From an uncultured bacterium (GTDB taxonomy: Bacteria > Bacillota_I > Bacilli_A > RF39 > UBA660): a DNA stretch of 5,259 nt. A program made the translations under genes and the position numbers. The notes under the pieces were generated by a model. That model saw only the letters and a list, made by a program, of their open reading frames with translations. It had not been told where the DNA came from and ran no database searches. Positions 1 to 4,699 of this stretch are shown in pieces (the stretch's first letter is position 1; each line of letters begins with the position of its first letter). The stretch covers positions 1-5,259 of the forward strand of contig OMUM01000163.1 of NCBI GenBank assembly GCA_900314225.1, read 5' to 3'.

Positions 1-155
1 ATATTGGCACTAGTTGTCGCTAAAGGATAATTTATACTTTCTAGTATTTTTAATGATACCATCATTATCTAATATATTTACTACTCTTTTTAATTCTTCT
101 TCATTTATATTTTTTCCTTATTACTATTAAATTATATGTTAAATTTTAAAAAATA
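1..155. other. Left-edge region with no supportable gene
   Basis: I see no complete gene here. Two short open stretches were examined. On the plus strand the window opens in frame with ILALVVAKG followed by TAA at 28-30, which could be the tail of a gene entering from the left. On the minus strand, 108 down to 10 is open for about 32 codons and reads as a plausible helical peptide (NEEELKRVVNIL, then DGIIKN). It has no ATG: the codon in the start position, 6 nt after an AAGGA, is ATA. Several in-frame stops lie just upstream. A 7-bp inverted repeat, TAATGAT at 51-57 and ATCATTA at 61-67, sits inside it but has no T-tract. The part just after the gpmI stop is AT-only and could form only a weak A/T hairpin around 148-164, so no good terminator for gpmI is visible. 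Confidence 0.5.
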
Positions 156-1679
156 TTATTTTTTGATTAAGCTAACTCCAGTCATTTCTTTAGGTATTGG
201 TAGACCAAGTAGTTCTAGTATTGTTGGAGCAACATCGGCTAATTTTCCGTCATTTAATGATATTCCTTCTTTAGTTACAATACAAGGTACTGGATTTGTT
301 GTATGCGATGTTACTGGTTTATGATCTTTATCCCACATCATATCACAGTTTCCATGATCTGCTATTATCATTAATATTCCGCCTAATTCAACAACAACTT
401 TTTGGTAGAATTTAGCGAGACATTTATCCATATCTTCAACAGCTTCAACTGCTGCTTCATATACTCCGGTATGCCCTACCATATCTCCGTTTGCCAGATT
501 CATAATAGTCACATCATAATTTCCGACTTCCTTCAAGAAACTATCACAGACTTTATAAACACTCATCTCTGGTTGTAAATCATAAGTTGCAACTTTAGGA
601 GATGGAATAAGAATTTTTTTCATATCATCATATTCTACTTCTTTTCCACCATCAAAGAAGAAAGTAACATGAGGGTATTTTTCAGTCTCGGCAATTCTTA
701 ATTGACTAAGTCCATTATTATGTAAATATTCTCCTAAAATATTTTTTAAATCTAAATCATTAAATGCATGTGGTGATTTTACTGTTTCAGTTACTGGAAA
801 CATAGTTAAAGTTTTTAAATTATTAAAGTGTTTTACGATTAAACCTTTTTCATTGGCTTCTTTTTCATATGCTGTTGGGTTAGATAGAAGAGTAAATAAT
901 TCTCTTAATCTATCTTTTCTAAAATTAAAAGTAATTACTCCATCGTTATCAGATAATTCTTTATGATCTTTTAATAGTGCTGGTATGATAAATTCATCAG
1001 TCTTACCATTATTATAACTATCTTCTATTAGTTCTTTATAATTATTATAAATTTTACCTTTACCATAGCATATTGCATCATAGGCTAGTTTTAAACGATC
1101 AAAGTTATTATCTCGGTCCATTCCATAATATCTACCACCAATTGTAGAAATATGGCCACCTACTTCTTCTATTTTTTTATTTAAAATATCTAAATATTTT
1201 AAAGCACTTTTTTCATATGTATCACGGCCATCGGTAAAAACATCAATATAAATTTTCTTTAAATTATTTTTGTGAGCAATATCTAATATGGCAAGTAAAT
1301 GTTTAATATGAGAGTGTATTCCTCCATCACTTAGTAGGCCCATAATATGAAGATTAGAATTATTATTCTTTACATGATTAATTACTTCTAATATTTTTTC
1401 ATTTTCATATATTTCTCTACTTTCAATTGACTTAGTAATAGCTTGCAATGGTTGAAGAGCTATTCTTCCTGAGCCAATGTTCATATGACCTACTTCACTA
1501 GTTCCCATTTGTCCTTCTGGTAGTCCAACATAAGGTCCACTTGCTTGAAGAATACTATGAGGATATTTTTTAACTAACATATCAAATGTTGGCTTTTTGG
1601 CATTTTTAAATGCATTGCCATCACTATCTTCTCTTAGACCACAACCATCTAAAATACATAATACAACTGGTTTATTCAT
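156..1679 (-). CDS. gpmI: 2,3-bisphosphoglycerate-independent phosphoglycerate mutase
   Basis: This cytosolic glycolytic and gluconeogenic enzyme interconverts 3-phosphoglycerate and 2-phosphoglycerate through a phosphoserine intermediate, using two Mn2+ ions. From the ATG at 1679 it is 507 aa, close to the usual family length of about 510. All family landmarks are visible: metal ligand D11 in LDG, catalytic S61 in GTSEVGH, H122 in SDGGIHSH, the substrate-binding DGRD at 150-153, R183 and R189 in GGRYYGMDRD, R254 and R257 in FRKDR, K334 in ETEKYPH, then D399 and H403 in GDMVGH, D441-H442 in ADHGN, and H459 in SHT. Residue roles are transferred from the characterised Geobacillus stearothermophilus enzyme. 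The longer start at 1688 would add MIL, but the SD AAGGA (1688-1692) overlaps that ATG and sits 8 nt before the ATG at 1679, so the inner start is preferred. It appears to be a single-gene unit with its own promoter. No defect is visible. Confidence 0.97.
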   Translation of the reverse strand: MNKPVVLCILDGCGLREDSDGNAFKNAKKPTFDMLVKKYPHSILQASGPYVGLPEGQMGTSEVGHMNIGSGRIALQPLQAITKSIESREIYENEKILEVINHVKNNNSNLHIMGLLSDGGIHSHIKHLLAILDIAHKNNLKKIYIDVFTDGRDTYEKSALKYLDILNKKIEEVGGHISTIGGRYYGMDRDNNFDRLKLAYDAICYGKGKIYNNYKELIEDSYNNGKTDEFIIPALLKDHKELSDNDGVITFNFRKDRLRELFTLLSNPTAYEKEANEKGLIVKHFNNLKTLTMFPVTETVKSPHAFNDLDLKNILGEYLHNNGLSQLRIAETEKYPHVTFFFDGGKEVEYDDMKKILIPSPKVATYDLQPEMSVYKVCDSFLKEVGNYDVTIMNLANGDMVGHTGVYEAAVEAVEDMDKCLAKFYQKVVVELGGILMIIADHGNCDMMWDKDHKPVTSHTTNPVPCIVTKEGISLNDGKLADVAPTILELLGLPIPKEMTGVSLIKK

Positions 1680-1687
1680 TAATATCA

Positions 1688-1692
1688 TCCTT
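1688..1692 (-). promoter_or_regulatory. gpmI ribosome binding site
   Basis: AAGGA, within GGGAAGGA, lies 8 nt before the ATG at 1679. It overlaps the upstream in-frame ATG at 1688, which therefore cannot be served by it. This decides the gpmI start. Confidence 0.75.
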
Positions 1693-1705
1693 CCCTATAC
1701 TTTTT

Positions 1706-1714
1706 ATTATAACA
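1706..1714 (-). promoter_or_regulatory. gpmI promoter, extended -10
   Basis: The minus strand reads TGTTATAAT, a consensus -10 (1706-1711) with the extended TGn element. The -35 position at 17-nt spacing (about 1729-1734) is only TTTTTT, which is also the T-tract of the upstream terminator, so the promoter probably relies on the extended -10. The predicted transcript starts near 1699 with a leader of about 20 nt. Confidence 0.65.
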
Positions 1715-1726
1715 CTATAAATAGGA

Positions 1727-1752
1727 ATAAAAAAAGACTGATTTTCAGTCTT
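1727..1752 (-). terminator. Intrinsic terminator of the mnmA-lipoprotein unit
   Basis: A perfect 8-bp stem, AAGACTGA (1734-1741) with TCAGTCTT (1745-1752), closes a 3-nt loop. Read on the minus strand it is followed by a run of T (plus-strand A run 1729-1735). It begins 5 nt after the stop codon of the lipoprotein gene. The plus-strand side also has a T-rich flank (1754-1759), so it could act in both directions, although no plus-strand gene enters it. Confidence 0.85.
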
Positions 1753-1757
1753 ATTTT

Positions 1758-2339
1758 TTAGCAAACATTTTTCTCACAAGTTGTACTTTCTTCTTTTAAA
1801 CATTTAAATAAACAATCAAATTGATTTTTATTCGATTTTTCACCATTATTAGAAAAATTAGTTGCTTTTTCATAAATTTCTTTTTTGGAAATAACTAAAA
1901 TACTTGGAGTTTTTCTAATATCTTCTATTTTATTATCTCCTTTATTTAGAGCTTCTTTTAATTCATCTAATGAGGAATCATATTTTTTTGTATCAATATA
2001 ATATAGATACTTTACATTATTATCTTTAGCAGATGATAATAATAAATTAATTATTTTACGTGATTCATTATCTTTAGCACTGCCTAGATATAGAACAAAT
2101 AAATCATTATTATTAATTTTTGCAATAACTTTTTTAGGAGTTGTATAAACTATTGGATTGTCTTTAGTTATTTTTACTTTTAAATAATTTAGTTCTCCAT
2201 CACTTTTATTATTAAGACTTTCATATTCTTTTTTAAATTTTTCTGCATCTGTTAAGTTTTCTTCTTTTTTAGATGTACAACCAGTTATAAAAAAAGAGAA
2301 TATTATAATTACAAGAAATATTTTAGTTATTTTTTTCAT
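1758..2339 (-). CDS. Small lipoprotein with a degenerate thioredoxin-like domain
   Basis: From the ATG at 2339 the product is 193 aa. It starts with a classic lipoprotein signal: MKK, a hydrophobic stretch at about 7-19, and lipobox ITGC with C21 as the lipidated cysteine, so it should be anchored on the outer face of the membrane. A charged linker follows. Residues about 66-150 look thioredoxin-like: a strand NDLFVLYLG at the position where thioredoxins have the strand before CxxC, a long helix, a second strand (KYLYYID) and a TPSILVI segment like the cis-Pro strand. The CxxC site is replaced by GSAKDNES (86-93), so ordinary redox chemistry there is not possible. Four cysteines cluster at the end instead (C176, C180, C188, C193). 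The fold is inferred from pattern only. The gene follows mnmA by 10 nt and precedes a terminator, so the two are probably co-transcribed. An upstream in-frame ATG at 2375 would overlap mnmA and push the signal peptide inward, so it is rejected. Function is unknown. Confidence 0.85.
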   Translation of the reverse strand: MKKITKIFLVIIIFSFFITGCTSKKEENLTDAEKFKKEYESLNNKSDGELNYLKVKITKDNPIVYTTPKKVIAKINNNDLFVLYLGSAKDNESRKIINLLLSSAKDNNVKYLYYIDTKKYDSSLDELKEALNKGDNKIEDIRKTPSILVISKKEIYEKATNFSNNGEKSNKNQFDCLFKCLKEESTTCEKNVC

Positions 2340-2343
2340 ACTA

Positions 2344-2348
2344 CCTCC
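2344..2348 (-). promoter_or_regulatory. Ribosome binding site deciding the lipoprotein start
   Basis: GGAGG lies 4 nt before the ATG at 2339, in the 10-nt gap after the mnmA stop codon. The spacing is a little short, but it is the only SD nearby, and it supports the start that gives a proper signal peptide. Confidence 0.7.
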
Positions 2349-2349
2349 G

Positions 2350-3456
2350 TTATAGATACCATAATTTTTTATCATTTTTTCTTACTTCTTTTATTATACC
2401 CCCACCAAGGCATTCTTCTCCATTATAGAATACACAGGCTTGTCCTGGGGTTACGGCTTTTACCCCTTGTGGATATTTTACTAGAACTTCGTTATTTTCT
2501 AACCACTCTAATTCTACAGGAATATCTTGTTGACGATATCTAAATTTTGCGGTTACTTTAGTTAATTTTTCATCACCTAAATAATTTATTTCATTAACAA
2601 GACATGAGGTGCTTATCAAATAGTCATTATCTTCTCCTAGGCAAATGTATAATATGTTTTTTTCTAAATCTTTTCCAACAACAAACATCTTGTCTTTAGT
2701 ACCGCCAACATTTAATCCTTTTCTTTGACCAATAGTATAATTCATTAGACCAATATGTTTTCCTACTACTTCATTTGTTTCAATATTTACAATATTTCCT
2801 GGTTGATTAGGTAGATAATTTTTTAAAAAATTCTTAAAATTTCGCTCACCGATGAAACAAATACCTGTTGAATCTTTCTTTTTAGCAGTTATTAAATCAT
2901 ATTCTTCAGCTATTTTTCTAACATCTTTTTTTATCATATCGCCTACTGGAAATAAAACATTTTCTAGTTGTTTTTTTGATACTTGTGACAAGAAGTATGT
3001 TTGATCTTTATTAGAATCTACTCCTCTTAGTAAATGGCCATCTTTTAGTCTAGCATAATGGCCTGTTGCGATATAGTCGGCACCTAACTTTCTGGCTTCA
3101 CGCTCAAACATATCAAATTTAATATATTTATTACACATAATATCAGGATTTGGAGTTCTTCCCTTTTTTAACTCATCCAAAAAATAAGTAAAAACATAGT
3201 CCCAATATTCTTTAACAAAGTCTTTTCTATAAAGTGGTATACCTAACTTTTCACATACTTTTTTAGCATCTTCATAATCCGCTTCCTGTGGACATTGACC
3301 ATTATTTACAGTTGGTCCATCTAATTCACCATCAGCAAGAGAATCCCAATTACGCATAAATAATCCTACTACTTCATAACCTTGTTTTTGAAGAATGATT
3401 GCCGCAACACTGGAGTCTACTCCTCCACTCATTCCAATTACTACTTTTTTTGGCAT
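2350..3456 (-). CDS. mnmA: tRNA-specific 2-thiouridylase MnmA
   Basis: MnmA activates C2 of the wobble uridine (U34) of tRNA-Lys, tRNA-Glu and tRNA-Gln by adenylation and installs sulfur passed on by a cysteine desulfurase relay, giving s2U34. The product is 368 aa, typical for the family. The N-terminal ATP-pyrophosphatase domain shows the PP-loop SGGVDSS at residues 10-16. The two catalytic cysteines fit C108 (in NPDIMCN) and C200 (in GICFIGERNF), matching the conserved pair known from E. coli MnmA. ATGHYAR (130-136) and DQTYFL (151-156) are further signatures, and the C-terminal beta-barrel part contains GQRKGL and the TPGQACVFY segment. The start at 3456 is supported by AGGTGA (3461-3466). 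The gene heads a probable two-gene unit with the lipoprotein gene and is divergent from the 3621 gene. Nothing is missing or broken. Confidence 0.98.
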   Translation of the reverse strand: MPKKVVIGMSGGVDSSVAAIILQKQGYEVVGLFMRNWDSLADGELDGPTVNNGQCPQEADYEDAKKVCEKLGIPLYRKDFVKEYWDYVFTYFLDELKKGRTPNPDIMCNKYIKFDMFEREARKLGADYIATGHYARLKDGHLLRGVDSNKDQTYFLSQVSKKQLENVLFPVGDMIKKDVRKIAEEYDLITAKKKDSTGICFIGERNFKNFLKNYLPNQPGNIVNIETNEVVGKHIGLMNYTIGQRKGLNVGGTKDKMFVVGKDLEKNILYICLGEDNDYLISTSCLVNEINYLGDEKLTKVTAKFRYRQQDIPVELEWLENNEVLVKYPQGVKAVTPGQACVFYNGEECLGGGIIKEVRKNDKKLWYL

Positions 3457-3493
3457 TTTATCACCTGTTTCTTTAGTTATCTAAATCTCGTAT

Positions 3494-3522
3494 AGTATAA
3501 CACTAATTTTAATATTTTTAAA
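3494..3522 (-). promoter_or_regulatory. mnmA promoter
   Basis: The minus strand shows TGTTATACT, an extended -10 (hexamer TATACT at 3494-3499). At 17-nt spacing the -35 is TTTAAA (3517-3522), 4 of 6 matches to TTGACA. Transcription would start near 3487 and give a leader of about 30 nt holding the AGGTGA SD. Confidence 0.65.
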
Positions 3523-3563
3523 TACTCTATTATTTTATTATCTTAAATATTTGGAAAAGTTAT

Positions 3564-3593
3564 TTAAAAACCTTCGTATAATTTTTCTATAAT
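3564..3593 (+). promoter_or_regulatory. Promoter region of the 3621 gene, two possible -10 boxes
   Basis: Two consensus TATAAT hexamers occur in tandem at 3577-3582 and 3588-3593. The second has a TTAAAA -35-like box (3564-3569) at 18-nt spacing. The first has no good -35 at normal spacing; TTGGAA at 3551-3556 is 20 nt away. Which one is used cannot be decided from the sequence alone. Confidence 0.5.
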
Positions 3594-3611
3594 TGTTAAA
3601 AATAATTATAG
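3587..3611. repeat. Perfect 8-bp inverted repeat over the -10 and SD of the 3621 gene
   Basis: CTATAATT (3587-3594) and AATTATAG (3604-3611) are exact reverse complements separated by 9 nt. The left arm contains the second TATAAT and the right arm ends in the first two bases of the AGGAGG SD (3610-3615). The arm centres are 17 nt apart. It could be an operator for a dimeric repressor or, in a transcript starting upstream, a hairpin that partly hides the SD. In a region this AT-rich, chance is a real alternative. Confidence 0.45.
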
Positions 3612-3620
3612 GAGGATGTT

Positions 3621-4049
3621 ATGGAAAAAGATATTGATATTTTAGATGAATTAAATAAAGGTTGTTCTATGGGGTGCGAAGCAATTGACATGATTATGAA
3701 GAAAGTTGATAATATTGAATTCAATGAATTATTAGATGATCAAAAGAATGGATATATTGAACTTTCTAATAAAATAGATGAATTATATAGAACAAAATCA
3801 AATAAAGATGTACATGAAGCTGGTACTATGACAAAATTAATGACTTGGTATGGAATACAAAAAGATACTATTTTGGATAATAGTACTTCTAAAATTGCCG
3901 ATATTTTAATTAATGGTACTAATATGGGTATAATTGAAGGTAGAAAGTTACTTAATAATAAAGCTATGGATAAGAAGACTAAAAAATTAGTTACTGAATA
4001 TATTAAGATGCAAGAAAGATATATTGAGAAATTAAAGAAATATTTATAA
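3621..4049 (+). CDS. Uncharacterised helical protein, possible four-helix bundle
   Basis: The product is 142 aa, cytosolic (no signal peptide or membrane segment), acidic at the N-terminus and lysine-rich at the C-terminus. It looks almost wholly alpha-helical: helices at about 4-30, 34-58, 66-86, a conserved-looking stretch TSKIADILINGTNMGIIEGR at 89-108, and 117-141. Glutamates E20, E47, E54, E106 and E132 are spread over separate helices, as in ferritin-like bundles, but I see no clear ExxH pairs. Two cysteines form a CSMGC motif at 15-19. The overall pattern (MTWYGIQ followed by NGTNMGIIEGR) resembles small hypothetical proteins that I believe are common in Bacillota, but I cannot name the family with certainty. 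AGGAGG lies 5 nt before the ATG, giving a very strong SD, and a strong terminator follows, so it is an independent single-gene unit. Function is unknown. Confidence 0.88.
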   Translation: MEKDIDILDELNKGCSMGCEAIDMIMKKVDNIEFNELLDDQKNGYIELSNKIDELYRTKSNKDVHEAGTMTKLMTWYGIQKDTILDNSTSKIADILINGTNMGIIEGRKLLNNKAMDKKTKKLVTEYIKMQERYIEKLKKYL

Positions 4050-4072
4050 TTAATTATATTTATATAATAATT

Positions 4073-4108
4073 CCAGAAAAGTTATTTTACTTTTACTGGT
4101 TTTTTTTT
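4073..4108 (+). terminator. Intrinsic terminator of the 3621 gene
   Basis: The left arm CCAGAAAAGT (4073-4082) pairs with ACTTTTACTGG (4089-4099), with one bulged A at 4095 and the 6-nt loop TATTTT. Nine T (4100-4108) follow. The T-tract runs into the stop codon (4107-4109) of the convergent minus-strand gene. On the minus strand the hairpin is followed by AATTATTATA, which is a poor T-tract, so it acts mainly on the plus-strand transcript. Confidence 0.88.
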
Positions 4109-4613
4109 ATTTCTTGCTACTTTTTACGACCATTTCATCTAATTTATCAATAATATTAGATAATGGGACATATTCTTCTTCCCCATTTTTTATGTCTGTT
4201 TCTATTTCAATACTATATTTTGTACATAAATTATAAATATATTTTATTTGTTCTAATTGAAATTCATTTAATTCTTTTGGAATAAACATTGGAAAAGTCT
4301 TACTATAAGATAGACACATATTTACAGTTGAATATTTTTCTTTGGCTTCTAATTCCCAAAATAAATATTTTCCATCAATATAATCATCTGTAAATTTAGT
4401 AAAATTTGAATCTAATTTTTTGTATATCTCATTAGCAGCAGTTATATGATAATCAAGTGATGGCCTAAATATTATTTTATCTTTTGTAATAACTACAGCA
4501 ACTGCTCTATCATATATATTTTTTGATTTATTTTTCATTCTAATTAAATATTCTTCTAAATCAAAGTTTTCACTTAATAAATCTATTCTTTTTTTTATTT
4601 TATCATCATTCAT
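4107..4613 (-). CDS. Hypothetical protein, soluble, 168 aa
   Basis: I do not recognise this protein. It is 168 aa from the ATG at 4613, with no signal peptide or membrane segment, so probably cytosolic. The N-terminal ~30 residues look helical and charged (KIKKRIDLLSENFDLEEYL). A beta-rich part follows (AVAVVITKDKIIFRPSL at 37-53), then a helical part and a strand KYLFWELE at 82-89. FPMFIPKELNEFQLEQIKYI (107-126) suggests a turn into a helix, followed by a lysine/glutamate-rich C-terminus. A start at 4643 would add ten residues, but GAGGTG (4620-4625) lies 6 nt before the 4613 ATG, and an extended -10 overlaps the 5' part of the longer version, so the shorter form is chosen. It is convergent with the 3621 gene and divergent from ylmH, so it forms its own unit. 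Composition and codon use resemble the neighbours, with no sign of transfer. Confidence 0.82.
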   Translation of the reverse strand: MNDDKIKKRIDLLSENFDLEEYLIRMKNKSKNIYDRAVAVVITKDKIIFRPSLDYHITAANEIYKKLDSNFTKFTDDYIDGKYLFWELEAKEKYSTVNMCLSYSKTFPMFIPKELNEFQLEQIKYIYNLCTKYSIEIETDIKNGEEEYVPLSNIIDKLDEMVVKSSKK

Positions 4614-4619
4614 AATATT

Positions 4620-4625
4620 CACCTC
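4620..4625 (-). promoter_or_regulatory. Ribosome binding site deciding the start at 4613
   Basis: The minus strand reads GAGGTG 6 nt before the ATG at 4613. No comparable SD precedes the longer in-frame start at 4643. Confidence 0.75.
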
Positions 4626-4629
4626 TTTA

Positions 4630-4651
4630 ATTATAGCAAACAATTATTATA
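4630..4651 (-). promoter_or_regulatory. Promoter of the 4613 gene, two possible -10 boxes
   Basis: The minus strand has TGCTATAAT, an extended -10 with hexamer at 4630-4635, and a second TATAAT at 4646-4651. Use of the first would start the transcript near 4623, almost at the SD and about 10 nt before the ATG. Use of the second would give a more ordinary leader; it has an ATAACA -35-like box (4670-4675) at 18 nt, which overlaps the ylmH -10 on the other strand. Confidence 0.5.
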
Positions 4652-4669
4652 TTTTGTATTAAGTTAATA

Positions 4670-4678
4670 TGTTATAAT
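4670..4678 (+). promoter_or_regulatory. ylmH promoter, extended -10
   Basis: TGTTATAAT gives a consensus -10 (4673-4678) with TGn extension. The -35 position at 17 nt (TATTTT) is poor, so it would depend on the extended -10. The start near 4685 leaves a leader of about 15 nt containing AGAGGAG. Confidence 0.6.
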
Positions 4679-4699
4679 ACTAATTTAAGAGGAGAACTT

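Noticed and set aside
51..67. TAATGAT/ATCATTA hairpin as a terminator
   Set aside because: A 7-bp A/T-rich stem with no T-tract on either strand; it could be chance.
127..164. A/T hairpin after gpmI as an intrinsic terminator
   Set aside because: The A6/T6 pairing has no G-C pair and overlaps the last codons and stop; too weak to call.
136..324. 62-aa plus-strand open frame
   Set aside because: It lies almost wholly antisense to the gpmI 3' end, whose protein sequence is clearly conserved, and it has no convincing SD.
2340..2375. Longer lipoprotein start at 2375
   Set aside because: It would overlap the mnmA 3' end, lacks an SD and puts 12 extra residues before an otherwise standard signal peptide.
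3457..3620. Riboswitch or T-box leader between mnmA and the 3621 gene
   Set aside because: The predicted leaders are only about 20-30 nt and show no T-box motif or structured aptamer.
4614..4643. Longer start at 4643 for the 168-aa protein
   Set aside because: No SD precedes it, and an extended -10 and a good SD lie inside the added segment.
156..4643. UGA-as-tryptophan code of Mycoplasma type
   Set aside because: Trp positions in gpmI and mnmA are TGG, and all genes read through without TGA as a sense codon.
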